From assembly GCF_963675455.1 (NCBI RefSeq), contig NZ_OY776217.1, forward strand, positions 1,218,001 to 1,282,000: DNA of 64,000 bases, given 5' to 3'. This document shows, one piece after another, positions 55,461 to 64,000 of this stretch. Both the position numbers and the translations under genes were made by a program. Positions within the stretch are counted from its first letter, which is position 1; every line of letters begins with the position of its first letter. The stretch comes from Emcibacter sp. GTDB taxonomy: Bacteria; Pseudomonadota; Alphaproteobacteria; Sphingomonadales; Emcibacteraceae. The notes below the pieces were generated by a model. It did no database searches. It was not told the origin of the DNA and was given only the letters and a program-made list of their open reading frames with translations.

Positions 55461-56368
55461 AATATAGTCTGGCCGGTTTCGCCCAGCATCAGGTGCTGGT
55501 TCTGCCGGAAAAGATCGGTCAGGAATTTGCAGACTGCGTCAATGCGCGCCACCTTGTGCAGGTCTTCATGCACCATCAGCCAATATTGCCGGCCGACGGA
55601 AATTTCATCTGACAGGATGGGAACGAGCCCGGGCTCGTTGGTTGCCATAAAACAGTGAATTATTGCCAGTCCCACCCCCTGCAGCGCGGCTTTATATTGA
55701 GCCATGACGTTCGAGCTTCTGAAAATGATCCGGGGATTTTTAAGCAGTTCATCCATGAACCTGAGTTCCGGCATCTGAATAAGATCGTCGATATAGCCAA
55801 TAAACTGGTGATCGGACAGATCATCTACCGTCCTTATGGCAGGGTGTTTTTCAAGATAGGAGGGCGCCCCGTATAACCTGAGCCGATAGTCACACAGTTT
55901 CCAGGCCACAAGTCTGCCCGACACCGGCCGGGCCAGAGTGATGGCAATATCGGCTTCCCGTTTTGACAGGCTGGTCTGTCTGGTTTCTGCCACCAGCTCA
56001 AGTTCTATGTCCGGGTATTTCTCGCGGAATCTGCCCATGTTCGGGGCAATGATATTGATTCCCATGGCCTCGGGGGCCGCCAGGCGGACCGTGCCGGAAA
56101 AGCTGGCGTCCTTGCCGGATATGGACTGATACAGGGTTGTGGACTGGGATTCCATCTGTTCGGCCAGAGGCAGGAGCCTCAGACCGGCATCGGTCAGCTG
56201 GTATCCGCGCGGGGACTTGTCAAACAGCCGGGCATTCAGGGCCTCTTCCAGGGCCGTGATCCGGCGACTGACTGTGGTGTGATCCACATGAAGTTTCCGG
56301 GCTGCTTCCACAAGTTTGCCGCGGCGGGATAATTCCAGAAAATATTTCAGGTCGTTCCAGTTATACAT
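55457..56368 (-). CDS. LysR-family regulator of the valine operon
   Basis: The 303-residue LysR-type regulator has an N-terminal winged HTH (NDLKYFLELSRRGKLVEAARKLHVDHTTVSRRITALEEALNARLFDKSPRGYQLT) and a periplasmic-binding-like effector domain. ATG 56368 is supported by AGGA upstream; the frame extends to 56440 without homology. It is divergent from mmsA, so control of valine degradation is the simplest inference. An inverted repeat TGCAT-AA-ATGCA (56383-56394) lies just in front of its start. Confidence 0.88.
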   Translation of the reverse strand: MYNWNDLKYFLELSRRGKLVEAARKLHVDHTTVSRRITALEEALNARLFDKSPRGYQLTDAGLRLLPLAEQMESQSTTLYQSISGKDASFSGTVRLAAPEAMGINIIAPNMGRFREKYPDIELELVAETRQTSLSKREADIAITLARPVSGRLVAWKLCDYRLRLYGAPSYLEKHPAIRTVDDLSDHQFIGYIDDLIQMPELRFMDELLKNPRIIFRSSNVMAQYKAALQGVGLAIIHCFMATNEPGLVPILSDEISVGRQYWLMVHEDLHKVARIDAVCKFLTDLFRQNQHLMLGETGQTIF

Positions 56369-56382
56369 CCATCGTCCTATTG

Positions 56383-56394
56383 TGCATAAATGCA
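56383..56394. promoter_or_regulatory. Inverted repeat TGCAT-AA-ATGCA between lysR and mmsA
   Basis: Perfect five-base arms lie 14 bases upstream of the LysR start codon, within the divergent promoter region. It may be part of a LysR binding site. It is short and may be chance. Confidence 0.3.
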
Positions 56395-56526
56395 GAACAA
56401 GTGTGAATAATATACTATAGATATGCAAAATTGTCTCCATTAAACTGATCCGGATTTATAAATTCGGGACCGTTCCCTGGTCGAGAGGCAAGGAGAGCGG
56501 CGCGGCATTCAATCTGGAGATACAGA

Positions 56527-58023
56527 ATGGTCAAGGAATATACACATTACGTCAATGGTGAGCATGTAGCCGGCCGCAGCGGCCGTTTTCAGGATGTTTT
56601 CAATCCGAGCACAGGTGAAGTGTCTGCCAAAACACCGCTGGCAACTACTGCCGAAGTGGGAGAAGCCATTGCGGCTGCCCAGGCGGCTTTCCCCGGCTGG
56701 TCAGGCACATCAGTTGTGCAGCGCTCCCGCATTATGACCCGTTTTACCCAGCTTCTGTACCAACACCAGCCGGAACTGGCCGGGCTTGTTGCCCGGGAAC
56801 ACGGCAAGGTGATCGAGGATGCCATGGGGTCCGTTCTTCGCGGTATCGAAGTAGCGGAGTTTGCCAGCGGTATTCCGCATCTGCAGAAAGGTGACTTTTC
56901 TGACAATGCAGCCGGCGGGATCGATATTTTCAGCATGCGCAAGCCGCTCGGTGTTGTGGCAGGTATTACACCCTTCAACTTCCCGGCCATGATTCCCCTG
57001 TGGATGTCCTGTATGGCGATTGTAACCGGGAACACCGTTGTGCTGAAACCTTCCGAAAAAGATCCGGGTTGTCCGATGCGTCTGGCGGAACTGTTTCTCG
57101 AAGCCGGTGGACCGAAAGGGGTGTTCAATGTTGTCAACGGGGACAAGGAAGCTGTGGACTGTCTGCTGGATGACGTGCGCGTCAAGGCGGTAAGTTTTGT
57201 CGGTTCCACCCCTATCGCAAAATATGTTTACAGCAAAGCGACGGCGAACGGCAAGCGGTGCCAGGCCATGGGCGGTGCCAAGAACCATATGCTGATTATG
57301 CCGGATGCGGATCTTGAGGGTGTTGCCAACGCGCTGATGGGCGCGGCGTATGGTTCAGCCGGCGAGCGCTGCATGGCTATTTCCGTCGGTGTCTGTGTCG
57401 GGGATGAAGTGGCTGACCGTCTGGTTGAAATGCTCAAACCACGGGTCGAGGCCCTGAAGATCGGTGCAAGCCTGGAGAAAAATCTGGAGATGGGCCCGCT
57501 GGTGACTGCCGAACACCGCCAGAAAGTCATGAATTACATCCAGATGGGTGTGGACGAAGGCGCAGAGCTGGTGGTTGACGGCCGTGGTTTCACCCTGCCG
57601 GGACATGAAAACGGCTTCTTCCTCGGCGGCAGCCTGTTTGATCGTGTTAAACCGGACATGAAATCCTATCAGGACGAAATCTTTGGCCCGGTGTTGCAGC
57701 TGGTTCGGGTTCAGTCCTTCGAAGAAGGCATGGCGCTGGCCTCCGATCATGAATATGGCAACGGCACTTCCATCTTCACCAGCAACGGGGCGGCCGCCCG
57801 GACTTACGCGGACAAGGTCGAGGTCGGCATGGTCGGTATCAATGTGCCGATTCCCGTGCCGCTGGCTTTCCATAGCTTCGGCGGCTGGAAACAGTCAGCC
57901 TTTGGCGACCACAATCAGTATGGCATGGAAGCCGTGCGGTTTTACACCAAGGTAAAAACCGTTACATCCCGCTGGCCCGAAAGTGCCATCGCCGCGGATT
58001 TTTCTATTCCCACACTGAAATAA
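56527..58023 (+). CDS. mmsA: Methylmalonate-semialdehyde dehydrogenase (CoA-acylating)
   Basis: The 498-residue NAD-dependent enzyme turns methylmalonate semialdehyde into propionyl-CoA, the last step of valine degradation. Family marks are [37 protein letters not shown] and the catalytic cysteine in [12 protein letters not shown] (about residue 285). [16 protein letters not shown] also belongs to MmsA rather than general aldehyde dehydrogenases. It starts a four-gene operon with an acyl-CoA dehydrogenase, HIBCH and mmsB. Confidence 0.95.
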   Translation: MVKEYTHYVNGEHVAGRSGRFQDVFNPSTGEVSAKTPLATTAEVGEAIAAAQAAFPGWSGTSVVQRSRIMTRFTQLLYQHQPELAGLVAREHGKVIEDAMGSVLRGIEVAEFASGIPHLQKGDFSDNAAGGIDIFSMRKPLGVVAGITPFNFPAMIPLWMSCMAIVTGNTVVLKPSEKDPGCPMRLAELFLEAGGPKGVFNVVNGDKEAVDCLLDDVRVKAVSFVGSTPIAKYVYSKATANGKRCQAMGGAKNHMLIMPDADLEGVANALMGAAYGSAGERCMAISVGVCVGDEVADRLVEMLKPRVEALKIGASLEKNLEMGPLVTAEHRQKVMNYIQMGVDEGAELVVDGRGFTLPGHENGFFLGGSLFDRVKPDMKSYQDEIFGPVLQLVRVQSFEEGMALASDHEYGNGTSIFTSNGAAARTYADKVEVGMVGINVPIPVPLAFHSFGGWKQSAFGDHNQYGMEAVRFYTKVKTVTSRWPESAIAADFSIPTLK

Positions 58024-58057
58024 TCGTCTAGACTCTGACAAAACGAGGGATCGGATT

Positions 58058-59200
58058 ATGGACTTTTATTTAACCGAAGAACAGCGGGCCATGCAGGATA
58101 TGGCCCGCGAATTTGCCCAGAATGAACTGGCGCCCCATGCCGCAGACTGGGACCGGGATCATCATTTTCCGGTCGACAAGCTGCGTATGGCGGCAGAGCT
58201 TGGTCTGGCCGGTATCTACACCCGCGAGGATGTGGGCGGGTCCGATCTTGACCGGCTTGATGCGGCGATTATTTTCGAGGAACTGTCCAAGGGCTGTACC
58301 TCCACGGCCGCCTACCTGACCATTCACAACATGGTCACCTGGATGATTGACACATTCGGGGCCGAGGAAACAAGGCAAAAATTCTGCCCCCGGCTGACCA
58401 CCATGGAACTTGTCGGCAGTTACTGCCTGACCGAACCCGGGGCCGGGTCCGATGCGGCCTCCCTGAAGACCAGGGCGGTGCGGGACGGTGATCATTATGT
58501 GCTCAACGGCACCAAGGCGTTTATCTCCGGCGGTGGATTCTCGGATATCTATGTGGTGATGGTACGGACCGGCGAAGACGGCCCCAGGGGCATTAGCGCC
58601 ATTGTGGTTGAAAAGGGCACGGAAGGCTTGAGCTTCGGCGCCCGGGAAAAGAAAATGGGCTGGAACAGCCAGCCCACCAGCATGGTAATCTTCGAGGATT
58701 GCCGGGTGCCGGCGGAAAATTTGCTCGGTCAGGAAGGGCAGGGTTTTACCTTTGCCATGAAGGGGCTTGACGGCGGCCGGCTGAATATCGGCGCCTGTTC
58801 GCTTGGCGCCGCCCAGGCCTGTCTCGATCTGAGTCTCACCTATATGGGCGACCGCAAGCAGTTCGGTCGCAGCCTTGACACATTCCAGGCCCTGCAGTTC
58901 CGGGTAGCCGATATGGCAACGGAACTTGAAGCCGCCCGGCTGCTGCTGCACAAGGCAGCACAGAAGGTGAGTGAAGGGGCGCCGGACGCGACAAAATTTG
59001 CCGCCATGGCCAAACGTCTGGCCACAGATACCGGTTTTAAAGTGGTCAACGAAGCCCTGCAGCTGCATGGCGGCTACGGTTACCTGAATGACTATCCGCT
59101 GGAGCGCTTCCTGCGTGACGTCAGGGTGCATCAGATACTGGAAGGGACCAACGAGGTTATGCGCCTGATTATTTCACGTCAGCTGATGGCGGAACGTTAG
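58058..59200 (+). CDS. Acyl-CoA dehydrogenase, probable isobutyryl-CoA dehydrogenase
   Basis: The 380-residue FAD enzyme has [33 protein letters not shown] and the catalytic glutamate in [20 protein letters not shown]. Isobutyryl-CoA dehydrogenases share this length and C-terminus. Its position between mmsA and the 3-hydroxyisobutyryl-CoA hydrolase supports that specificity, but the sequence alone cannot exclude 2-methylbutyryl-CoA. It lies 34 bases after mmsA and eight before the next gene. Confidence 0.9.
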   Translation: MDFYLTEEQRAMQDMAREFAQNELAPHAADWDRDHHFPVDKLRMAAELGLAGIYTREDVGGSDLDRLDAAIIFEELSKGCTSTAAYLTIHNMVTWMIDTFGAEETRQKFCPRLTTMELVGSYCLTEPGAGSDAASLKTRAVRDGDHYVLNGTKAFISGGGFSDIYVVMVRTGEDGPRGISAIVVEKGTEGLSFGAREKKMGWNSQPTSMVIFEDCRVPAENLLGQEGQGFTFAMKGLDGGRLNIGACSLGAAQACLDLSLTYMGDRKQFGRSLDTFQALQFRVADMATELEAARLLLHKAAQKVSEGAPDATKFAAMAKRLATDTGFKVVNEALQLHGGYGYLNDYPLERFLRDVRVHQILEGTNEVMRLIISRQLMAER

Positions 59201-59208
59201 GAAACATC

Positions 59209-60288
59209 ATGAATAGCGAATCGGAAATATTGTTTGAAGTGAAGGGGCGGCTGGGCTGTGTTCTGCTGAACCGGCCCAAGGCCCTGAATGCCCTGAGCAC
59301 CGACATGTGCGCCCGGATGAATAAGCAACTGGATCTGTGGGCAACGGATGACAATATTGCCGCGGTAGTGGTAGAGGGGGCCGGAGAGAAAGCATTCTGT
59401 GCCGGTGGCGATGTCAGAACCCTGGCGGAAAACGGCCCGGATAACAGTGGGCCGGCCGAAGAGTTCTTTGCCACCGAATATCAGATGAACGCCCGGATTT
59501 TTCATTTTCCCAAGCCCTATATTTCCTTCCTCGACGGGATCACCATGGGGGGCGGGGTTGGCATTTCTGTGCATGGCTCGCATTGCATCGTAACGGAAAA
59601 AACAATGTTCGCAATGCCGGAAACCGGCATTGGACTGGTCCCCGATGTGGGGGGAAGTTATTTTCTGCCCCGGCTGCCGGGCAGGCTCGGATATTACATC
59701 GGGCTGACCGGTGCGCGTCTCAGGGCGGCGGATTGTCTTTACACCGGCATCGGTACGGCTTTCGTGCCGACCGACAGGCTTGAGGCGCTGAAAGTGGAAC
59801 TGGCGGCGGCGGCACTATCCTCCGCTGATGACGTGGACGGCATTATTGCGCGCTTTGCGGAGGATGCCGGTGAAGTGCCGCTGGACGAATTCCGGGACCT
59901 GATTGATGCCGCCTTTGGGGAACAGACGCTGGAGTATATTTGCGACCATCTCGAAGCCATCGACCATCCCTGGGCCGGTGAAACGCTGGCGACACTCCAG
60001 AGAATGTCGCCGACCAGCCTGAAGGTCACCCTGCAGCAGCTTTTGCAGGGCGCCGGCAAGGCATTTGATGACTGCATGCGGATGGAATATCGTCTGGTCA
60101 ATCACCTGGTGACGTACCAAAGCGACTTCTTTGAGGGAATCCGGGCGGTTCTGATCGACCGGGATAATTCACCGAAATGGTCGCCGGCGTCGCTTCGGGA
60201 GGTGTGTGAAGAAGATGTGATGAAACATTTCGAACCCCTGGGCGACCGGGAACTCAACCTGCAAAAATTTAACAATCCGGGAGATTAA
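59209..60288 (+). CDS. 3-hydroxyisobutyryl-CoA hydrolase
   Basis: This is a 359-residue crotonase-superfamily hydrolase of the HIBCH type. Diagnostic segments are EGAGEKAFCAGGDVRTLAE, GITMGGGVGISVHGSH and AMPETGIGLVPDVGGSYFLPRLPG, whose Glu and Asp are the catalytic residues. The C-terminal half (SPTSLKVTLQQLLQGAG ... VLIDRDNSPKW) is longer than in hydratases. It releases free 3-hydroxyisobutyrate for mmsB. mmsB begins one base after its stop. Confidence 0.93.
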   Translation: MNSESEILFEVKGRLGCVLLNRPKALNALSTDMCARMNKQLDLWATDDNIAAVVVEGAGEKAFCAGGDVRTLAENGPDNSGPAEEFFATEYQMNARIFHFPKPYISFLDGITMGGGVGISVHGSHCIVTEKTMFAMPETGIGLVPDVGGSYFLPRLPGRLGYYIGLTGARLRAADCLYTGIGTAFVPTDRLEALKVELAAAALSSADDVDGIIARFAEDAGEVPLDEFRDLIDAAFGEQTLEYICDHLEAIDHPWAGETLATLQRMSPTSLKVTLQQLLQGAGKAFDDCMRMEYRLVNHLVTYQSDFFEGIRAVLIDRDNSPKWSPASLREVCEEDVMKHFEPLGDRELNLQKFNNPGD

Positions 60289-60289
60289 A

Positions 60290-61183
60290 ATGGCGACGGT
60301 GGCTTTCATAGGACTGGGTAATATGGGCAGCGGCATGGCCGCCAATCTTCTCAGGGCGGGTCATGCCCTCAAGGTTTATGATCTGAATGAAGGCGCCATT
60401 GCGGCGCTTCAGGAACAGGGGGCGACACCTGCCGCATCGGTCTCGGAGGCGGCGACCGGGGTTGATGCGGTTGTGACCATGCTGCCGGCAGGACAGCATG
60501 TGAAGTCCGTTTACATGGGTGACAAGGGTATTCTGGACACCGTATCCTCGGGCACGATCCTGATGGATTGTTCCACCATTGATGTGGACAGCGCCCGGGA
60601 AGTGATCGCAGCCGCGACGGCTGCCGGTCTTGATATGGTTGATGCGCCGGTTTCCGGCGGGGTGGCTGCTGCAGCCGGTGGCACACTGACCTTTATGGTC
60701 GGGGGGACGGAAACGGCTTTCGCGGCGGCTAAACCTTATCTGGATGCCATGGGCGCCAACATTATTCATGCCGGCGATGCCGGTGCCGGACAGGCCGCCA
60801 AGATCTGCAACAACATGATGCTGGCCATTCAGATGATCTCCGTATCCGAGGCTTTAGTCCTGGCGGAGAAACTGGGGCTTTCAGCTCAAAAGCTGTTTGA
60901 TATTTCATCAAAGGCTTCCGGCCAGTGCTGGTCGCTGACTTCTTATTGTCCGGTGCCCGGGCCGGTGCCGACGTCACCGGCCAACAATGACTATAAGGCG
61001 GGTTTTGCCGCCGCCATGATGCTCAAGGACCTGCGGCTTGCCAGGGAGGCAGCGGCAAGCAGCGGTGCGACAACACCGCTCGGGGAACTGTCGGAAAAAC
61101 TCTATACAGCATACGCAGATGCGGGAAATGCCGGAAAGGATTTTTCCGGCATCATCAACATGCTTCGGGAAGGTGAGGTTTAA
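60290..61183 (+). CDS. mmsB: 3-hydroxyisobutyrate dehydrogenase
   Basis: The 297-residue NAD-dependent beta-hydroxyacid dehydrogenase makes methylmalonate semialdehyde for MmsA. The Rossmann motif is VAFIGLGNMGSGMAANLL. The substrate loop DAPVSGGVAAAAGGTLTFMVGG and catalytic-lysine segment GAGQAAKICNNMMLAIQM are characteristic. It ends the valine operon and overlaps the convergent ferredoxin gene by four bases. Confidence 0.95.
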   Translation: MATVAFIGLGNMGSGMAANLLRAGHALKVYDLNEGAIAALQEQGATPAASVSEAATGVDAVVTMLPAGQHVKSVYMGDKGILDTVSSGTILMDCSTIDVDSAREVIAAATAAGLDMVDAPVSGGVAAAAGGTLTFMVGGTETAFAAAKPYLDAMGANIIHAGDAGAGQAAKICNNMMLAIQMISVSEALVLAEKLGLSAQKLFDISSKASGQCWSLTSYCPVPGPVPTSPANNDYKAGFAAAMMLKDLRLAREAAASSGATTPLGELSEKLYTAYADAGNAGKDFSGIINMLREGEV

Positions 61184-61497
61184 GCCTCTTCCGGAACGAT
61201 GACTTCCATACCTTCAAGGTCGGAGGATACTTCGATCTGACAGCTCAGGCGGCTGTTATCTTCACGATTGTCGAGAAAGTCGAGAAGAGACAGTTCGTCT
61301 TCGCTTGGCGTACCGGTGGCAGCCTTGAAGCTATCCGGAACGATAATGTGGCAGGTCGCGCAGGCGCAGGCGCCGCCACAGTCGGCATCAATGCCGGGGA
61401 CGCTGTTGTTGACGGCGGCTTCCATGAGGGAAACGCCATCTTCTGCGTCCACTTCGAACCGTTCGTCATCGGCAGTGATGAATGTTACTTTTGTCAT
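61180..61497 (-). CDS. Adrenodoxin-type [2Fe-2S] ferredoxin
   Basis: The 105-residue electron carrier has the cluster ligands in DCGGACACATCHI (C-x5-C-x2-C) and the fourth cysteine in SRLSCQIEV. These match the adrenodoxin/ISC group rather than plant-type ferredoxins. Partners of this group include P450s and iron-sulfur assembly enzymes. Neither is encoded nearby, so the partner is unknown. ATG 61497 (MTKVTFITADDE) is the natural family start. An upstream ATG at 61512 would add five residues. Confidence 0.92.
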   Translation of the reverse strand: MTKVTFITADDERFEVDAEDGVSLMEAAVNNSVPGIDADCGGACACATCHIIVPDSFKAATGTPSEDELSLLDFLDNREDNSRLSCQIEVSSDLEGMEVIVPEEA

Positions 61498-61560
61498 TAA
61501 CCCAAACTCCAATCCTTATGGCTTTAATGATCCCTCATATAGGGAATTTCCGGGCCAGGA

Positions 61561-62046
61561 TCAAGCGTTAGGGACAGTAATCGCGCTGGTAGCCTTGACT
61601 TCCTCCATCGCGACATAGGTGTGGGTTGTGCTAACATCCTTGATGGCGGACAGTTTTTCTCCGAGAAAACGCCGGTAGTGTTCCATGTCCCTGGTCCGGA
61701 CCTTGATCAGATAGTCGAAGCCGCCGGCCACCATGTGGCATTCCTGTACTTCCTCCATACGCATGACTTCCTCCCGGAAATTGTCCAGCGCCCGGGTGGT
61801 GGTTCGGTCCAGCGACACTTCAATGAAGGATACGAGGGCCGCATCAAGAAGTTTGGGATCGAGAAGAGCCACATATCCTTTTATATATCCCTCCCGTTCC
61901 AGCCGCTTGACCCGTTCCAGACAGGGCGTGGGGCTGAGATTGACTTTCTGGGCGAGTTTGACATTGGCAATGCGGCCTTCTTCCTGCAGCACTGTCAGTA
62001 TTTTCCGGTCGATACGATCCAGTCGTTTTGAATGATCTGTTGTCAT
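61561..62046 (-). CDS. Lrp/AsnC-family transcriptional regulator
   Basis: The 161-residue leucine-responsive-type regulator has an N-terminal HTH (LDRIDRKILTVLQEEGRIANVKLAQKVNLSPTPCLERVKRLEREGYIKGY, about residues 9-60) and a RAM ligand domain (VSFIEVSLDRTTTRALDNF ... VQECHMVAGGFDYLIKVRTRD). The SPTPCLERVKRLE recognition helix is that of general Lrp rather than AsnC. It may sense an amino acid. The valine and serine genes on either side are possible targets, but this is inference. The ribosome-binding site is weak. Confidence 0.9.
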   Translation of the reverse strand: MTTDHSKRLDRIDRKILTVLQEEGRIANVKLAQKVNLSPTPCLERVKRLEREGYIKGYVALLDPKLLDAALVSFIEVSLDRTTTRALDNFREEVMRMEEVQECHMVAGGFDYLIKVRTRDMEHYRRFLGEKLSAIKDVSTTHTYVAMEEVKATSAITVPNA

Positions 62047-62186
62047 AGTTCTTTATTCTGATTTGTTAGAGGGATTGTAGATATTATCCTGATTTTTTTT
62101 GCATTATAGCAACATGTTCTGTGGGTTTAAAGATAATCTGTAGGCGAATCATGATTTTGTATACAATCTATGAATTATGATCGAAG

Positions 62187-62446
62187 GCCTCTTTTAAAAA
62201 AGAGGCATGCATGGTGACAAGGCAGGTGCATTTTGGCCTGTCTTACACGAGGAACCCTGCACGTTCGCAAAATTTGATATGGTGGGTGGCTTTGCCACCA
62301 TGTCTGATAAGGTTATTGTGGAATGGATCCTCCCTCCATTCCTTCAGGTGGCACTCAAAACCTTTGTTGTGGCTGCGGACGTGCAGGTTCTGCTCTTTCT
62401 CCTAAATACTGACTTCAGGCCTTTTCTTCGGAAAAGGCCTTTTTTC
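62187..62446 (+). ncRNA. Structured non-coding RNA candidate with UUCG-capped terminator
   Basis: The plus strand can fold extensively. Hairpin GCCTCTTTT/AAAAGAGGC lies at 62187-62206. AAGGCAGG (62219-62226) pairs with CCTGTCTT (62237-62244). A long-range stem of about 17 pairs with one bulged C joins 62252-62269 to 62374-62390. Inside it are ATGGTGG/CCACCAT (62279-62285 with 62295-62301) and AAGGTT/AACCTT (62309-62314 with 62359-62364). The latter encloses a perfect eight-pair hairpin (62320-62327 with 62335-62342) whose loop is TCCTCCC, an anti-Shine-Dalgarno-like motif. An intrinsic terminator follows at 62417-62445. No known RNA family was recognised. Boundaries, especially the 5' end, are estimates. 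Confidence 0.6.
62417..62446 (+). terminator. Intrinsic terminator with cUUCGg tetraloop
   Basis: A perfect ten-pair stem (AGGCCTTTTC at 62417-62426 with GAAAAGGCCT at 62431-62440) is closed by a TTCG tetraloop and followed by TTTTT. No protein gene precedes it on this strand, which argues that it ends a non-coding transcript. Confidence 0.9.
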
Positions 62447-62667
62447 TCAGGATTCTATCGTTCAGGGCAGGGGATTTTTTCCGCTTGTTCGGAATAAATT
62501 ACCGTTTTGTGATAGAAAAACGATATTTTTTGCCAAGTCTAACCAAGTAACTGTAACAAAACGTTTTATTTAGTGATTTTAGCACTATTTTGTTGAAAAA
62601 TATCCTAAGGGGAGTAGTCTGGAACTGTTTATTGTCGCAGTGCAGCAAATTAAAGTGAGTAAAAATC

Positions 62668-62814
62668 ATGGGTGAAGAAACTATTGAAGCCCTGGCAAGA
62701 CAGCTGGTCCGCCGGATGGGACGATCCCAGGCAATCCAGATTTGTCAGGCGAATAAATGGTTTCGGGTCCTGGATTACATCCGGGGCATTGATAAAGGGC
62801 TCGTTGCCAAATAA
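62668..62814 (+). CDS. Small ORF, 48 residues
   Basis: An ATG-started frame encodes a basic, helix-forming protein (begins MGEETIEALARQLVRRMG, contains AIQICQANKWFRVLDYIRG). Base composition inside it rises to that of the coding neighbours, while the flanks are AT-rich. A partial ribosome-binding site (AGTGAG, eight bases before ATG) is present, and an in-frame stop lies four codons upstream. It precedes the L-serine dehydratase gene by 67 bases on the same strand and may share its transcript. I know no characterised homologue. Confidence 0.5.
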   Translation: MGEETIEALARQLVRRMGRSQAIQICQANKWFRVLDYIRGIDKGLVAK

Positions 62815-62881
62815 GTAAAAAATAAGCTCGGGCAGTTTGTGCCGGCCGGTATTTGGCACGTCTGAATATATAGGGTGGTGC

Positions 62882-64000
62882 ATGTTCCTGAGCGTATTTG
62901 ACCTCTTCAAGGTGGGTATCGGCCCATCCAGTTCCCACACGGTCGGACCGATGATCGCGGCCAAGGCTTTTCTTGTTAACCTGGAAAATGCCGGAAAACT
63001 TCAAGATATTGTTGCTATAGAGATTTCTGTCTATGGCTCTCTGGCCCTGACCGGTCACGGGCACGCTACAGACCGTGCCCTTTTGCTTGGTCTGGCGGGA
63101 CATGATCCGGCCACCATCGATCCGGACACCATAGATGCCTGTATTGAAACAATCCGGAACCGTAATGAATTAAAACTTCTCGGACGTCGGCGTATCGCGT
63201 TTGATGAAAAACAGCATGTCAATTTTCAGATGGACAAGCTGCTCCCCCACCATAGCAACGGTATGGAATTTCTGGCCTTTGATTCCAAAGGTGAACTGAT
63301 CGCCAGGGAGGTGTTTTATTCCGTCGGCGGCGGATTCGTCGTTTCGGAAAAGGAACTGGGCAGTAATTATCCGGCCCCACCGCAATTGCCGGTTCCCTAT
63401 CCTTTCGAGAATGCCGAGGAACTGCTGGCGACCTGTCGGCAGCATGATCTGCGGATCGCCGACCTGATGCTGGCCAACGAAGTCGCCCTGGACAAAAAGA
63501 AAAAGGTTCTGGCCCGGTTGGACCATATCCACGGGATCATGGAGGCCTGCATCGACCGGGGATGCGCCCAGACCGGAATCCTGCCCGGTGGCCTCAAGGT
63601 GCAGCGCCGGGCGAAAAAGCTCTATGGGGATCTTCAGGCGGGCATGGAAAAACAGCTCAGGGACCCGGCCATTATTATGGACTGGATCAATCTCTGGGCG
63701 CTGGCCGTCAATGAGGAAAATGCTGCCGGCGGACGGGTTGTCACGGCGCCGACAAACGGGGCGGCAGGCATTCTGCCTTCGGTTCTGCGCTATTTCGACC
63801 GCTTTTATAACCAGAAGGGTCAGGACGGGATCAGGACGTTCCTGTTAACGGCGGCCGCCATCGGCTCGCTTTATAAAAAGAATGCCTCCATCTCCGGCGC
63901 CGAAGTGGGGTGCCAGGGGGAAGTCGGGGTCGCCTGTTCCATGGCAGCCGGCGGACTGGCCGCAGCCATGGGCGGCACAAACGAACAGGTGGAGAACGCC
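62882..64000 (+). CDS. sdaA: L-serine dehydratase (single-chain, iron-sulfur type), 3' end outside window
   Basis: The first 373 codons of an L-serine ammonia-lyase are present. The enzyme deaminates serine to pyruvate with a [4Fe-4S] cluster. The beta-like domain begins with [24 protein letters not shown] (residues about 4-27). The alpha-like domain contains [16 protein letters not shown] (about 291-306) and [27 protein letters not shown], with cluster cysteines. Both domains are on one chain, as in E. coli SdaA. The frame is open at base 64000. The start is taken as ATG 62882, with a weak AGGGTGG in front. Confidence 0.93.
   Translation, partial: MFLSVFDLFKVGIGPSSSHTVGPMIAAKAFLVNLENAGKLQDIVAIEISVYGSLALTGHGHATDRALLLGLAGHDPATIDPDTIDACIETIRNRNELKLLGRRRIAFDEKQHVNFQMDKLLPHHSNGMEFLAFDSKGELIAREVFYSVGGGFVVSEKELGSNYPAPPQLPVPYPFENAEELLATCRQHDLRIADLMLANEVALDKKKKVLARLDHIHGIMEACIDRGCAQTGILPGGLKVQRRAKKLYGDLQAGMEKQLRDPAIIMDWINLWALAVNEENAAGGRVVTAPTNGAAGILPSVLRYFDRFYNQKGQDGIRTFLLTAAAIGSLYKKNASISGAEVGCQGEVGVACSMAAGGLAAAMGGTNEQVENA

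Larger units (their letters stand above)
62047..62667. other. Long AT-rich intergenic region with structured RNA candidate
   Basis: This 621-base region upstream of the divergent Lrp gene has no supported protein gene. It holds the palindrome TTGTATACAA (62157-62166), the structured RNA candidate (62187-62446), an inverted repeat TAGTG-N7-CACTA near 62571-62587, and GGGGAGTAG at 62609-62617. The last part presumably contains the promoter for the 48-residue ORF and the serine dehydratase. Confidence 0.5.

Noticed and set aside
62187..62206. First hairpin of the RNA candidate read as an intrinsic terminator
   Set aside because: No T-run follows on either strand and no gene ends there.
62207..62497. 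96-codon plus-strand frame across the structured RNA
   Set aside because: It runs through the terminator hairpin and T-run at 62417-62446 and has no ribosome-binding site. RNA structure explains the sequence better.
62609..62617. GGGGAGTAG resembling the start of a yybP-ykoY (manganese) riboswitch
   Set aside because: The other conserved blocks of that riboswitch, such as GTCAACATAC, are not found downstream.
1..64000. CRISPR arrays, rRNA, tRNA, insertion sequences, prophage or toxin-antitoxin genes
   Set aside because: I looked for regularly spaced repeats, CCA-type tRNA folds, transposase or integrase motifs and phage structural genes and saw none. Genes are ordinary chromosomal metabolic operons.

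Overview
This window is a bacterial chromosome segment of moderate GC content, most likely from an aerobic, heterotrophic alphaproteobacterium. The evidence for that is a dense catabolic gene content, a TonB receptor with a carboxypeptidase-regulatory-like N-terminus, an adrenodoxin-type ferredoxin, the YjcH/ActP pair, MsrPQ, a TIGR02186-type protein beside a TauE/SafE permease, and the leuS-lptE-holA order. A marine-type lineage such as Emcibacterales, Kordiimonadales or Sneathiellales would fit, but this is a guess from gene content. I saw no phage, insertion sequence, CRISPR array, rRNA or tRNA.

Layout. 1-2382: end of leuS, then lptE and holA. 2386-3170: a crotonase-family gene broken by a one-base frameshift. 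3246-6033: a partner-switching signalling module (pseudo-receiver/anti-sigma-type kinase, STAS antagonist, receiver/PP2C phosphatase). 6087-9998: a tiny membrane ORF, a DUF962 protein, an acyl-CoA synthetase and a sodium-symporter-family transporter. 10038-14096: a beta-propeller phytase lipoprotein divergent from a TonB receptor, with a Fur-box-like palindrome between them. 14144-18665: FAD oxidoreductase, CoA-ester lyase, and actP with its DUF485 partner. 19124-24835: aerobic 2-aminobenzoate (anthranilate) degradation through CoA thioesters. 24947-26350: hemN behind an FNR/FixK-type box. 26359-30736: MarR regulator with a palindromic operator, homogentisate pathway (hmgA, fumarylacetoacetase, maiA) and an SDR. 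30746-40169: M14 peptidase, peptide symporter, aquaporin, Uup, MsrPQ, YjbQ, DUF481 and YceI proteins. 40332-45935: a fatty-acid beta-oxidation operon headed by a MerR regulator with a near-perfect 22-bp palindrome upstream. 46199-48734: TauE/SafE permease, TIGR02186-like protein and CcdA. 48905-53646: an orphan small protein and the biotin genes in two divergent pairs (bioFD and bioBA). 53679-61183: aminopeptidase P, then a LysR regulator divergent from a distal valine-degradation operon. 61180-62046: ferredoxin and an Lrp-type regulator. 62187-62446: a highly structured, terminator-bounded non-coding RNA candidate. 62668-62814: a 48-residue ORF. 62882-64000: the start of an L-serine dehydratase gene.

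Read together, the segment equips the cell to turn amino acids (tyrosine/phenylalanine through homogentisate, valine, serine, tryptophan through anthranilate), fatty acids, acetate, peptides and probably phytate into central metabolites. Each pathway has its own local regulator. The least explained parts are the structured RNA, the small ORFs at 6087-6176, 48905-49198 and 62668-62814, the pseudo-receiver kinase, and the broken crotonase that lacks both canonical catalytic glutamates.
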